DNA of 64,000 bases from Ancistrus triradiatus (lineage: Eukaryota > Chordata > Actinopteri > Siluriformes > Loricariidae): assembly GCA_025084515.1 (NCBI GenBank), contig JAJAGP010000348.1, forward strand, positions 303,501-367,500, given 5' to 3'. Position numbers and translations under genes: made by a program. The notes below the pieces were generated by a model. The model saw nothing but the letters and a program-made list of their open reading frames with translations, had not been told where the DNA came from and did no database searches. Shown piece after piece: positions 22,085 through 35,300 of the stretch; within the stretch, counting starts at the first letter, position 1, and every line of letters starts with the position of its first letter.

Positions 22085-22680
22085 CAGGGGCGTTTCTAGA
22101 TTACTTGTCAAACTAGGTCAGACAGAATTTAGAGGGGCACAGATGTACCCCATTGCTTGCTAATCAGTCACAGTGGCACACCTGTGCATAAAAAAACAAG
22201 CCTGTTAAAGACTAAATAGATTAAGTGATTTAACACTAACGTGGGTGTTACTCTGCCATGGATGAGAAATGAAGAACAAGTTAACAATAAATATTTTTTT
22301 TATTGATTGCCCTTATTTTATTTATGCTAATGTAACTGATGCCTTTGCTAGTTTAATTAATGCCTTTGCTTTAGTGGTCTAATATGTACTTTTGCCAGGT
22401 TATACAATTATAAGTGGCTAGCCAAAACACAAGGCTATGAGCTATCATTACCTGGCTGATTTTTCTTAAAATATTTGCAAATGTCCATTACTCCATCTGA
22501 CTGAAAGCGTTAGCTGCTCAAGCTAATTGTGTGGAATTTGTGTGGCATGTACAATTGACGTGTTTGGCATGTAAAACTGATTTTTACTGCAGTGATTTTA
22601 ACGGGGCACAGGAACATTTTACTGGGGTAACATTAAAGTGGATCTGATGATGCCCTGGTGTGTGCCAAAGTAAGACAAGT
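22085..22680 (+). repeat. Rpt-1 interspersed repeat, copy 1
   Basis: Begins GGGGCGTTTCTAGATTACTTG. Shared blocks with the other copies are AATTTAGAGGGGCACAG, CTGTGCATAAAA, GGGTGTTACTCTGCC, GCTATGAGCTATCATTACCT and ATATTTGCAAATGTCCATTACT. It has no coding capacity and is probably a non-autonomous DNA transposon. Confidence 0.6.
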
Positions 22681-22748
22681 AGTCTAAAAATTGCCCCAGC
22701 TATAGCAATGTTGTGTTAATCTAAAGATCCCGCAATGATAGAAAGACA

Positions 22749-22808
22749 AGTGTGTGTGTGTGTGTGCGTGTGCGTGCGTGCATGGATGTGTGTGTGTGTG
22801 TGCGCGCG
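22749..22808. repeat. (TG)n microsatellite
   Basis: TG run with CG interruptions. It is followed at 22810 by GATGGACTGCCGCCCTGTCC, a block typical of fish SINE/LINE tails that also occurs after the TG run at 24275. Confidence 0.9.
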
Positions 22809-23395
22809 ATGGACTGCCGCCCTGTCCATAGTTGGTTTCTACCTATATCCTGCACTGCTCACACTCTGAACTGGTTTGGTGAGTAAGTGAAATATGTACA
22901 GAGTGAATCATTTCTCTATATCTTGTTTTCAACCAAACAGCTTTAGGGACTAATTAGGGAGGAACTCACCACATGGATCTCCCCTCAAGAACGACATTAG
23001 TTCCAGGGTTCTTTGGTTTGCCAGGAGGAACGTTGTGTGACACTGAAGTGACGAAGCCGCACACATTTCAATTATACTACTCAAAATCACGTTGTATCTC
23101 CTCCGTCCTGTGTAGGTTCAGTAAACCCTGGACTTCACTGTAAATCCGTTAGTCTGTGTTTTTTTTTTCATTTATTTTGCCAATATCTGTTGTTTATACC
23201 ACTATGGTGTACAATCGCTTGCATCTGGACCAATCACTATACAGTTGCTTCACTATGTCACTTCAAATTGCCCAAACTTATGTCAGTCAAGGCTCCAATG
23301 CACTGAGAAAAGACTCTACCTTGATGAATGAGTAAAAAGTCCCTATACATATTGTTCTAAGAACTACAATTGGCCCCAGGACATGAGGTACGAAC
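22809..23395. other. Intergenic, no gene recognised
   Basis: Apart from the SINE/LINE-tail block at its start I see no assignable feature. Confidence 0.35.
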
Positions 23396-23399
23396 ATGA

Positions 23400-24230
23400 G
23401 ACAAAGGGGGCACAGTTCTCAGAACTATTAAGTTCCTCCAGTGCAAAAGCACCTAATATCTACTTCCTTTTCAGAGATCCTAAGGATGAAATTACAATCA
23501 ACCCGGTCTCCTCCACTTAAATAAAACTGCACTGTAATTTCACTGTCCTGAGTTATTGCTGTTATTTGGACTTGACTGAGTCGATTCTCAGTGCTGACTA
23601 TTGTATCAGAATGTATCAGTAAAATGTTGGTGTGCCCCACTAAAATCACAGTGACAAAAAGTCAGGTTTATCCTGGATTGCTATACAGATCTACAGGACA
23701 TGCCAGACAAATTCACTACAGGCACTACATTTCCCATAATGCCTCAGCAGCTTTCCAAAAGCTTGAGTGGCTAATGAATTCAGCCAGATTCTTTTGTTTT
23801 TTCGCTTGAATTTACAGTAGTGCAAATATTTAAAAAAAAGTCAGCCATGCTGCAGACCAGGTAATGATAGCCCATATCAGGTTTTTTGGCTAGCCACTTA
23901 TGACCATATAACCTACCAAAAGTACACATTAGATTACTAAAGCAAAGGCATTAATTAAACTAGCAAAGGCATCAGTTATGTTAGCATAAACAAAATGATG
24001 AAAGTAATAAAACATTTTTTAGTGTTGATTTGTTTTTAATTTCTCATCCTTGTCGGAGTGACACCCACTTTAGTGTTATATTACATAATCTGTTTAGTTT
24101 AACAAGCTTCTGCAGTTGTGCTCGTACAACTGATTGGCAAGCAGAGGGGTACAGCTGTGCCCCTCTAAATTCTGTGTGTGCCCTAGTACATACTGTGCCC
24201 CAGTCTAGAAACACCCATGAGCTATAGCTA
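23400..24230 (-). repeat. Rpt-1 interspersed repeat, copy 2 (inverted)
   Basis: The inverted form of copy 1. The end with GGTGTTTCTAGACTGGGGCA (reversed) lies near 24220. The other end near 23400-23590 contains CTTTTCAGAGATCCTAAGGA, shared with 25565. This is the longest copy and shows both ends. Confidence 0.6.
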
Positions 24231-24273
24231 ATATTATGTTAATGGAAATCCCCTGAATGATAGACAGACAACT

Positions 24274-24274
<1 letters not shown>

Positions 24275-24311
<37 letters not shown>
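24275..24311. repeat. (TG)n microsatellite
   Basis: Uninterrupted GT run. Confidence 0.95.
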
Positions 24312-24313
<2 letters not shown>

Positions 24314-24639
24314 CCTGAGATGGACTGGCTTCCTGTCTAGGGTTGGTTCTAGTGTGTCAGCAATGTTTTATAGGAAATAGCTAAAAGCCTGCTTGAAAGG
24401 TCACTAAATGTAACTAGATGATGTAATGCACTAATTTGCATACTTTAGAGGTCATCACATTGTATTTATATGCTGCTTCATGTCAGATGATATCAATCCT
24501 TTACATCATGTTGCTTCTCTCTTACTCTCTGTACAAATTATGTGCATATTTACAAATAAAATTATGTTCATATATGAAAAGAACAACAGTATGTACATAT
24601 TGATTAATGCACTAAAATTAGCAAAACAGAGGTAAACTA

Positions 24640-24715
24640 CAACACCAAATCAGAAAAAGTTGGGAAGGTATGAAAAATATATGCAGTGTTTCTTACATTT
24701 TCTTTGACTTTTATT
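24640..24715. mobile_element. Terminal fragment of a Tc1-C element
   Basis: AACACCAAATCAGAAAAAGTTGGGA is the end sequence that, in inverted form, terminates the Tc1-C copies at 32835, 42060 and 58981. Only this end is present. The rest of 24312-25385 has no recognised feature. Confidence 0.5.
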
Positions 24716-25389
24716 TCATTGCAGATAGACAGCTGTGCCTCTCGCTCGTAAGCAGTTTTGGCAATTCTGTGGAAATTCTGTGGAACTGTGGAAAGTAGCT
24801 GAGGTTTGTACAAAAAGTCACTAGATTTGTCACTACTTGCTTTTTTGAAATGAATTCACTGTAGGGGTCTGACAAAATCGCTAAATTGGCAACACTGCGC
24901 TGAATTGGACTTATCGGGTTTGGAGAGTGAGTGAAACACTACTAAAAAAAATGTACAGAGTAAATCATGTCTCTATCTTTAAGCTTTATATCTTAATATC
25001 TCTAATTCCTTTAAGCAAATCAATGAACATGAATGGTTCATTGAAGCTGTCAGAAACCTGACCATTGTTAAAACTTGTTTACATTTTTGTTTAAATTTGG
25101 CTATACACAGATTAAAATAATGCTACTTCACAGATCACACATCAAAGCAAGAACAATGTGCAATACAAGAAATATTGTGAAAAGAAAGAAAAAAACTAAT
25201 TAAAAAAATGTTTCATTGCATCTGCTCCTCCTATTGGGCCTAAACATCTTCCTGCCCTAGTCACAACTATCCAGGATCATCAAACAAATATTCATCAAAT
25301 ATGCATTCTGTAGATCCAAATCAAAATTTGCTTGCTTTGTAATCTGCTTCATACAAATTGTCATGAGATCTTTTTTCTTTTTCACAGGG

Positions 25390-25672
25390 TAAAGCGCCTG
25401 GACAAGGGGGGCACAGTAATAGTATTCCTTTTGCCCCTTCTCAATATTAAACTATCCCCTTATTTACATAACCTATTCAGGAAAAGCAACATTTTTGTTG
25501 TTGCCCACCAAAAAAATTGAAATGCTCACTTAAAGATGACATCCTAGTAACGCCTCTGATCCTTTTCAGAAATCATAAGGATGACCTTACAATCAACCCC
25601 AGTCTCCCCCACTTAAAACTATTGTAATTTCGCTATCCTGAGTTATTGCTATTGTGTGGACTCGACTGTGTT
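25390..25672 (-). repeat. Rpt-1 fragment, copy 3
   Basis: Contains ACGCCTCTGATCCTTTTCAG and GAGTTATTGCTATTGTGTGG, matching one end of the 23400-24230 copy. It lies directly beside the presumed INAVA promoter. Confidence 0.55.
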
Positions 25673-25699
25673 GAAAGGGAACGTGGTGACGCTGTGTTA

Positions 25700-25923
25700 C
25701 AGCGGCGCACCCGTGATGACTGGTGTACAGGTCTGTGCTTGCATAACAGAGAGAGGGAGGGAGAGAAAGAGGGAGAGAGAGTCTGAGTTTGATTCCCACT
25801 CCTAGTTGAATATCACTGACTCAGGGAACGGAGGCAGAGCTGCTGCTCTCTCTCAACTCTCTCCAGCTGTACAGAAACGCACTTTCTTTCCTTTAATGAC
25901 GGACCTTCCAAAACTTTGAACAT
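25700..25923 (+). promoter_or_regulatory. Candidate INAVA promoter and 5' exon
   Basis: This stretch is richer in G+C than its neighbours. It has a GAGA-type purine run at about 25749-25781 and ends in GAACAT followed by GTAAGC, a good splice donor. The first coding exon downstream has an acceptor at 29219, so an exon ending at 25923 fits as the 5' leader. No clear TATA box is visible. The exon has not been proved and its start is unknown. Confidence 0.4.
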
Positions 25924-26589
25924 GTAAGCAGCATTTTATTTATTTAAAGTTGTCTGCTTTTTTTATAACCACTAGCGCGTTGGTTTGGTTTACTTTCTGT
26001 CACATTTCCCTTGTTCATTATATGTTAAGAAATAATGTAGATAAGCATTTCAATTGTGTAGGTTACCAGGTGCTTACTAGTTTTCCAGGATGTTCTGTAT
26101 AGGCTAGTTACAGTACATTCTGTTTTGGGTGTGACATGATCCTTGAAAAAAATTATTAGTGTCTATTGTGAACAACATATGTTGTGTTTGTTGTTAAGCG
26201 TCCTTGGGTTCTGTGAAAGGCGCTATACAAATTAAACTTATTATTATTATTATTATTATTACAGGCTGAAGAGTGGTATTTCTTAATCATACCATCACTT
26301 TTGCATTCATTCCCAGGAAAAAATGTACTGTGAATGTTCATAGTAAAACTGCTTGACAGTTTTAATGTGAACTTTCACAGTTTGACCATGAAGTTCACAC
26401 TTCTACTTTTTGAACTAATTTGACCACTTCATGGTTCTACTGTGAAATTTCACAGTACATTTTTTCCGTGGTTTACACATGTTGTTTTGTTCAGTTGATT
26501 AAATCTGATTAACACTGTTCTTAGTACCCACCCCAATAGTAGCCTACGCTTCACTTTACTGTTCATAACTTAGTATTAATAAACTAAGA

Positions 26590-27290
26590 GACAACCAGTA
26601 ACAGTGTTGTTTTAACTGCTGAAGTCATTCAGAATGGCCTTAATAAGTGGCGTAGATTTGTCGGCTGCATATCCATGATGCGAATCTCATGTTCCACCAC
26701 ATGCCAAAGGTGTCCTATTGGACTGAGGTCTGGTGACTGTGGAGGCCATTTGAATACAGTGAACTCATTGTCATGTACAAGAAACCAGTTTGAGCTTTGT
26801 GTTATCTTGTTGGAGGTTGCCACCAGAAGATTGTACACTGTGGTCATAAAGGGATGGACATGGTCAGCAATAATACTCAGGTAGGCTGTGGTGTTCAAAC
26901 AATGCTCAATTTGAATTAAGGGGCCCCCAATTTGCCAAGAAAATATCCCCCACCTCATTACACCACCAGCAGCCTGAGCCACTTTTGAGCCTGTGCAAAT
27001 TGTAGCCTCAGTTGCCTGTTCTTAGCTGAGAGGAGTGGCACCCAGTGTGGTCTTCTGCTGCTGTATCTTTCTCAACGTTTGACATGTTGTGTGGTCAGAG
27101 ATGCTCTTCTGCATACCTCGTTTGTAACAAGTGGCTATTTGAGTTGCTGTTGCTTTTCTATCAGCTAAAACCAGTCCAGTCATTATCCTCTGATCTCTAG
27201 CATCAGAAAAGCATTTTGGCACAGAGAACTGCCCTTACTGGATATTTTCTCTTTTTCTGACCATTCTCTGTAAACCCTAACGATTCATCA
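26590..27290 (-). pseudogene. Tc1-E mariner-type transposase remnant
   Basis: The - strand gives an N-terminal piece (27022-27222, DRKATATQIATCY) and a C-terminal piece (26629-26982). The latter has GGVMRWGIFSW, the segment ISNWFLVHDNEF-like, and WPPQSPDLSPIGHLWHVVE, the DDE-superfamily block around the second catalytic Asp. Stops and a gap separate the pieces. It lies in the first INAVA intron. The same family recurs at 47619-48500. Confidence 0.75.
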
Positions 27291-27299
27291 GACCAGGCA

Positions 27300-28810
27300 A
27301 CAAAAGTTTTTCATTTGAACAGGATCAGGGATGTAATAATATAGTTTTTTTTTGCTGCTAACTACCTATATGCATATTTTAAAATGTAGTATCTGCCAAT
27401 AGTAATGCAGTTCCCTCTTCAAGCACATTTAAAATGAATAAAACACAGTTAATATTATAAAGAGACACCAACCCATACACATGGAAAAGTGTATTGTAAA
27501 TCAGTGACGCAAAATGTTGCCAAAACAGAGTTTATAGCATATGTCTAGTTTGCTCCAAATACTTTAGACTGGTTACCATTACATAGTTCTTGTATGTTAA
27601 TCATTGTCTCAGCTGTGTTTACATATCATTGCTTACTTACCACTCGTCATTTTGACAAAGTCTGGTACAAACAGACCCACAGGCAGGAAGTGATGCAGAC
27701 ATTTTCCTTGGACTGAAGCCCACAGGCTTGTGTCATTGTGTGTTTAAGTGTAGGCATGTGTAGTGGTCAGTGATGTGCAAGTGAAGTGATAGCATGAGTC
27801 ATCGTAATGGTGAAATGTACAATCATATAGATCCATGTCTATATAAAAATAATCATATGAATGAAAACTGAACTTCTGGCATTTACTGTGTCCTTGAAAT
27901 TTATAATAATCCTTATTTTCATCTTTACTGTGGCTTAAAATATGTAGAAACCCCTTCTAATTACTGACGTTTGTTATTTCAGTCATCTCTTATGTCAGAT
28001 CTGTACAGCCAGATCTGACTTCGTGTGACCTTTACCTTAGAACATGAGTGGGAATTAGGGCTGTAAAATGATCAACAGCACTCCACTGTGTGCTTGTAAA
28101 CCAGTGGGGTTAATGATAACGTGGAGTCAATATAATAGTACCATTACCTTTTATGCTTCAGGTTAGTTTTTTATTTATTTCTCCACTGAAATTCGTTCTT
28201 TAGCTCTTCTCAGATTAGATTAGGTTCTTACCTCATAAGGTGTGTTTGAGTTTCTAGCTCTAGTGGTACTCTACATTTAGTCACTTAACATATGCACTTA
28301 TCCAGTGTGACTTACAACTGATACAATCTTCCAGTCTATGCAATTGTGGGACTGTGCTTTATTCCCTTGGCAGATTTGTATCCCGAAAGGTTTTTATTCC
28401 TTTTCGCTGTTATTATGATGGGCCAGAGAACTCTTTGTTCTGCTAATGTGTACAGATGATAGATGATAGAAATAAAGACCCAGTATATTTTCAAGTGTCT
28501 CTGCCCAACTTCCAACTTTTTGCAGTTTGGAATGTGTTTAATACAAATTTGTGCTTTAGGACTCAATATGTATAGCAGTTTTTAATATTTTTTCCATTTT
28601 TTGCATGGATTTTGTCCCACGCAAAAAACAAACCAAACTAAAACAAACAAACAAAAAATATAAATTATTATATGTGTACCTTATGTGTTACTTATACTGT
28701 ATATTCTTGCGTGCTGAATATAAATATATTTTCAGAATTTCTGTATCACCCATAGTTTTTTGTTCCAGTATACTTGCGTATTATCATGTAAAGTATATAC
28801 ATGCATTGTG
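27300..28810. other. Intronic sequence, nothing recognised
   Basis: Within the presumed first intron of inava. I see no exon or transposon domain. Confidence 0.35.
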
Positions 28811-28814
28811 AGGA

Positions 28815-29145
28815 TGAGACTTTCATAGATCCCTGTTGTTTAAATACAACAGGGTTCCCACTCACACCTGATTGTCATTTCATCTGCCAAAAATTTCCAC
28901 ACAACAAACCATTTGATATTTTTCATAAATAAAGCATTTAAGAATTATTGGCTGTTATTCTTGTACTTTCTAGTCGGCATAGACTAATATGGGTTTCATG
29001 GAGTAACTTTGAAGTAATTAGTAGTGGGATTTTTTAGCAGGAAGTAATCCCATTACTCATCCCCTTTCTCATTACATTTTGAAAAATGCAGTTAGTACTT
29101 TGTAATGGATTACTTTTTGAGTAACTACCCCAACACTGACCATTA
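28815..29145. mobile_element. Tc1-A end fragment and small inverted-repeat element
   Basis: 28823-28885 (TAGATCCCTGTTGTTTAAAT to CACACCTGATTGTCATT) matches the sequence downstream of the Tc1-A start codon side (compare 52743). 28970-29145 contains TACTTTTTGAGTAACTACCC and GTAATTAGTAGTGGGATT, resembling a common small fish DNA element. The latter ends about 75 bases before coding exon 1. Confidence 0.45.
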
Positions 29146-29277
29146 TAAAATTTCATCAAATTTGTGATCTTGCATGTAAGTATTTTTAAACACTAATCAG
29201 ATTGTTTTGCTTCTCGCAGGGAACTGTCAAGACAGTATAGACAGTGTTTTGACTTGAAGAGTGCCAAGAGATCAGAC

Positions 29278-29332
29278 ATGGATGCTAAAGATGAGGTCCA
29301 TGAAACTGACAGTGGGATTGTTCAGGTTTCTG
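29278..29332 (+). CDS. inava: inava coding exon 1
   Basis: The acceptor CTTCTCGCAG ends at 29219. Codons from 29221 to the ATG at 29278 are also open (ELSRQYRQCFDLKSAKRSD). If the exon ending at 25923 is spliced on, its final AT plus G29220 make an ATG in this same frame, giving 20 extra residues. The exon ends in phase 1 at GTAGGT. Confidence 0.8.
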
Positions 29333-32300
29333 GTAGGTACAGACACCTTTCTTTCTCAGTGAATTGCCTAACTATAAAACAATAGGCCTAACTGCTGTTA
29401 ACGGTTGTGGTTTATCAGTAAATTAGGTGGCAAACCAATTTCAGTAAATGTGCTAAATGATTTCTGAGAAGCCATTGTTGGAGGACAAGCTTAAACCTGC
29501 AAATTTCAAAACTCTGTACACAAAGCCTAAATGTACCTCTGAGCGATGAGTAAAATATGTGTGGTACAGCCACAGATTGACCTTAATACGCTCTATAGCC
29601 AAAACAGGCATTTCTAGACTACTTGATGTACTGGGGCACACAAAATTTCTATGGGCATAGCTGTACCCCTATGTTTGTCAAATAGTCAACTGTGCATAAA
29701 AATAAGCCCGTTAAACACTAAATAGGTTAAGCAATTTAACCCTAACATGGGCATTACTCTGCTGTGGATGAGAAATAAAGAACAAATTAACACTAAAGAT
29801 TTTTTTATTAATTGCATTAACTAAAACATAGCTATAAGCTATCATTACCTTGTCTGCTGCGTGACTTTCTTTTAAATATTTGCAGATGTCCATTACTGCA
29901 TGAGAAAAACAACAGAAATTGGCTCTGACTGAAAGCATTAGCTGCTCAAGCCTTTGGAAATATGAAAGACAAAGTGCATTATGGAAAATGTAGTGCCTGT
30001 AGTGAATTTGCACGGCATGGGGTGTCTTGCAGTTCTGCTCAGCAAGCGTAATTTTAATGGGACACAGCAACATTTTACTGAGGCACGTGGTCCAGTACAG
30101 TGAGCCAGCAAAAAGCCTAACTCTTCTGAAAACGCTTTCCAATAGATTTTGGCACATGACTATGAGGACAGGCACTGATGTTGGACAATAAGCCCTTGCT
30201 CACTGTTGGCATTCCAATTCATCTCAGTGATTGGCTCAGGTGGTCAGGTCATCTTAGAGTTAAGTTCAGAGCTCTGCAAGCCTCCAGGTTCTCCATCAAG
30301 GTTTGGCAAACTATTTATATATCAGCTTTGTTTTGGGCAGGTGACGCAGCAGATTCCATGCTAGTTATTATGGACCTGTTTGCACTGAGTGTAGCTGTAA
30401 TGCCAGAGATGAGTGCACACTTGCCACATACTGTCATGGAATGACTACAATGACTTCAGTCTGGCTGTCGGTGCAGAGACAAAATGGCTCTACTTTGTGA
30501 CCATGTGTATTATTAAAAGTGCTGTCATGAAACCAAATGAGCTTTAGCATAGTCCACAGCAGTTGTGTTTTTGTCTGCAGTATGTGTCCTATTATTTACA
30601 AAAAGATTACAAAAGATCTTATGTGTTTGATATCAGCCCTATTATCTCTAAATCCTGTTAATTTGACTTTTGGCAGATCTAGCATAAGAATAAAAAAAAA
30701 TTGAACCTAATATTACAAAGTCATCTAATAATGTAATAATTGTTTTGTATTTTGTTATCTACACTCTGGCATAGAGACTTAAGATTGACATGTTAAGATG
30801 CAGTTTTGATCCTTGTTGTAATATTACTTTGTGTGTGGTTGACTAGGGCCTGATGACCTCTCTACCATGATGGACATCAATACACGTGCACAAGCTGTAG
30901 AGCTAAAGCGGCAGTCACTGCATGACAGGCTTGAGCTATGTGTTCTGGAGCTGCGTAAACTCTGTATCAGAGAAGCTGTGAGTCTGCGTTTAAATACTGT
31001 ACATGCACATACACATAATTAGTTAATGCACTACAATTAAGCTAGTGCACAGATTATTCTATTAAACTCAAGAAATACAACCTCAGATCGGAATCCGTGT
31101 GAACCAAAGATATTTCATGTTTTTTCTGGTCACCTTAAAAACCATTCATTGCTCCATTTCAGATCTGCAACACATTCTACAAAAAGTTGTGATGGGCCAA
31201 TTTAGGGCTAGTGATGGGGTAAAAACCCCTAAAAATTATGTTATATCAAACAGGTGATGTCAACAGGTGATTTTAATCCGTCCCTCACCAATAGCTGATA
31301 TAACCACATGGGGAAGGGATTACTTTAACAAACCTTTGTCAAGCACTACAATACATTCACAAATGATTACATTCACAATTCAAGTTATATTCACAAATTC
31401 CCCTTACAATATTACTCTGCAAAAAAGAAGCCTTTATCAATTTCTCTGTGCTGGGAGCCATCTGGGATGGACCACCACACAGTGAAAAAGTCAGACAAAT
31501 CACTATTCCAGATCTTTTTGGACAGCATGTGCTCCTGACCAAAGAGGTAAAGGAACATCCTGTTATCAGCAACAAGTCCAAAAGTCAAGCTCTGTCACTG
31601 TCATGGTATAGGGTTGTGTCAGTGCCCTTGGCAAAGGTATTGTACACTTCTGTGATTTCTTACATTTATATTGTAGAACAACATAAGTTGCCTTCATATC
31701 CATGCTTGTTTCAACAACACAATGTAAAACCACATGCTGGACTGGCCTGGCTGCAGTTCTGACATGTCCCTGATACAGAATAGTCTGGAAAAGTAACATG
31801 TGAGAACAAAGACCCCGTACTGTTGCACACCTTAAGATGTGTTTGCATTAAGAATGGGACAGAAAAAACCCCAAACACCCGAAAAAACACCCCAAAAGAA
31901 CAATTCATCACTTGGTATCCTCAGTGTCAAAATGCCTTTTAAGTGTTTTGAGAAGGAATGGAAACATTACATATCCGTAAATGCTTTTTTTGGTATGTGC
32001 TGCAGGCCTGAAATGTAGGAATGGATGCTTATTAACAAATGAAATGAAGTTGAAATAATTGAAATAATAAGCAATGAAATAATACACTATACATAATATA
32101 GTACGTGTACCACTGGTGGTACTTGAGGGAGCATGAGGTGTGACGTCAGATGACTTTGTAATTATTTAATAATTAATGAATTATTTCATTATTAAAAATC
32201 TAAAATGTTCATTTTCAGAATTTTATTTTAATACAATTTGTTGATGTTTAAAAAATACCACGTGGGCTATGCAGACACCCGTAGTTCACTACGTATACAT

Positions 32301-35300
32301 TGTGTTAACTGCTTCCCAAATTTTGAATTTTATGAGACGTTATCAGTAAGCTTTTTGCATTTGTCCAAAAACAGTAGTTAAGAATGAATGCCTCGAATAA
32401 ATTGACTATTATATCATGGCTGAATGTAGCAGACGCCAGGAGCAGTGAACCCAAACTGGTTATTGAATGAATGGAATATAAAGTTAATGAATGACCCACC
32501 CTTGCATTAACAGATGTTAGTTTAGACAAAGGAGGCATGGATAGTGTTAGCAAGCTCCGACAAAGCACTACGGAATGGTACTACACAAGGTTAAGTTTGG
32601 GATTCACCAGTAAACTCAGCTATATATGACTACTTTGTGCAAGTGTGTGTGTGGTGTATGTGTTTCTGTGATGAGACTCATAGGTGGTACTTGGGGGTTT
32701 TGGTTTGATGATGGGTGGTACTTGGTCTGAAAAGTTTGAAGAGCACTGAAATAAAATATTTCATGAAATAAATACTGTGATTTTTTTTTATTTTGCATTT
32801 TCCATACTGTCCCAACTTCTTTCTGAATCTGGTTTCAAATGCTTTTTGGAAAAATGACTTGATGTTGCACTGACTTCTCACAGAGGCTATAAAGAGTCCT
32901 CGACACCTCTCCCATATCTTATAATAAGGAGTGAAATCACTCCCTCGTGACTGTGTGTTGTCTGTACTTGAACAGGCACACCCCTGTTGTGACTCAGACA
33001 AGCTCATGGTATGAGGGTTTGCTAGACGTACATCATCCCAAGAATTATGGTGTGTGCCTTAAATAGGATTGTTCTTTGAATAACAATGTTGTGCAAGCTG
33101 GATGAGGAAAGAAACTTGTCCATACCTGACATGACTTAATGTAGTGTTTTAAATAGGAGCAGCAAAACTGGTTAATTAAATAGTTCCAGTAAGTCCTATT
33201 ACTTCTTCTGCAATTTAAAAATTGCTCATGTGTGTCTGAAATTATTAAGTGAGCCCCCCAAAATAAGGCCTTTTGATAATGCCATGTTAAAATGCATGCA
33301 TGTTTTTCATACAGGAACTCACTGGACGCTTGCCGCATGACTACCCTCTGATGCCTGGAGAGAAGTCACCACAAATACGTCGGCGCATTGGGGCAGCTTT
33401 TAAGCTAGATGAGCAGAGCATTGAGCACAGAGGGCAGGTAATGAAAGAAACCAAGCTATCTTGCCATCGTGACTCATAAAATAACAGGACATGAACTGGA
33501 ACAATTTAGAAACACATTGAATCCACAATGAAACCAGAAACACATTGAGTGTTCATAATCAGATTTCTGCAGTTATCTGATTATTCGAGTGGTCAAATAG
33601 CATACTCTGATTTCTCAGATCAGATTAAGGTCTAGAAATGAGAAAAAGAAATCTGATAAAGAGAGCTAGGTTTTAGGTCAGTAATCGGATTTCTCCATGC
33701 AGGTATATCTGATTTCAATCATTTTTCTCAGTCTGCACATACATGCAAACAGTGTAGAGCTGCCCTAGAAGTGGCTAGCAGAATCAAGCATGGTTTTCAG
33801 GTCTCTTATTCTAAGAGAGATTTGGCTTGTATTGGGGTTGTTTCCATAGACCTGGTTGCTTGTTTCTAGCAACCCTTGAAGTAAATGCAGCATTTGCAAA
33901 ATGGCTTCCAAACACTTTTGGAGAGACTATGAATCTCAATATAAGCACAAGAAATTGATGAATGTCTTTATTTATTTGTAAAAGTTTGAAGTTTTTGTCA
34001 CATCCTTCCACGAGATTACTGGCTGATTGCAAAGTATTAATCCAATTACTGCCCGAGTCATGTAAACCCCGAGTTTTCCCATTATCTGATTACCCAAGAG
34101 CATGTGAACTCATTGATCAGCTTACTGGCAAAATCTGATTTTCTGCAGTTATCGGATTATTACATGCATGTAAATCATAAATGAATCAAGTTCCTATGTC
34201 ACAAATGATTTCACTGCATTTCCCATCCTGTAGGATTCAGAGCTAACTTCAGCGGAGGCTAAGCTGGCTCTGCAGCAGCAGATTTATGTGGCAACATGCA
34301 AGCTGTGCCAAGAGGAGCACCTTAGCAAGGCGGTGAAGAAAAGCAGACTGCAGCAGTGCAAGCGGGAGGAGCAGAAGCTGAAGGAGCTTCAGGAGACTGT
34401 GTGCCGCCTCAAACAGAGTCGCTCCTTACTACACCCTAGTATGATCACACAAAAAAGTGAGGATTTGTTCAGTCAACTGTCTTAATCAATATAGGTTTCA
34501 CTTCTTCACTGTACCTCCCTGACACTTGACACATGCATCTGTGGTCTCTATTATATGTCACTTGTAACATTTGTGTCATTGCTTGCATTTCCAGGTCAGA
34601 GCGCCTCAGATGACATTCTGTTGTCAGTATCAGAAGTCATGGATAAAGGTAAATTGAAGTAAATACAGTATGTTACAAATGTCCACTATATACAGTGGGG
34701 CAAAAAGTATTTAGTCAGCCACTGATTGTGCAAGTTCTCCTCATTAGAAAGATGAGAGAGGTTTGCTTTCATGCTGACCCACCATTCGCATTAGTAGATA
34801 TGAAGATACAATACTGTGAAAAAGTCTTAGGCCACCATTAGATTTGTTGTTTTAGTAATGGTATAATGACTTGGATTCATCATACCATTGGATATAAACT
34901 TGGATTCGTCACTCAATAATACTCTTGTCCACCGATCTTCATTTCAGTCTTTGTAAGATTTAGCATATCTTAGCCTTTTCACCCTGATTCTCTTCTGAGA
35001 AAGTGGTTTCTTGGCTGCTACCCTTCCACAAAGACCATTCCTGATTGGATTGCAGAACTTGGCATCCCGATGAAGCTGCCATATGCTGCTATTGCTCAAG
35101 TATAAGGGGAGGTCACACTAAATGCTTGCCACTATAGCCTAGAAAAGCTGGTTTTGATTGATTTTTTTTTAAATACATGCATACACATTTCCTGTATTTT
35201 CAGGTTGTATTCCAAGAAAGAGCCTGATAAATATTATATATGGTCGTTATACCATTGCACAGACAATAGTATATCTAATCTAATGGTGGCCTAAGACTTT

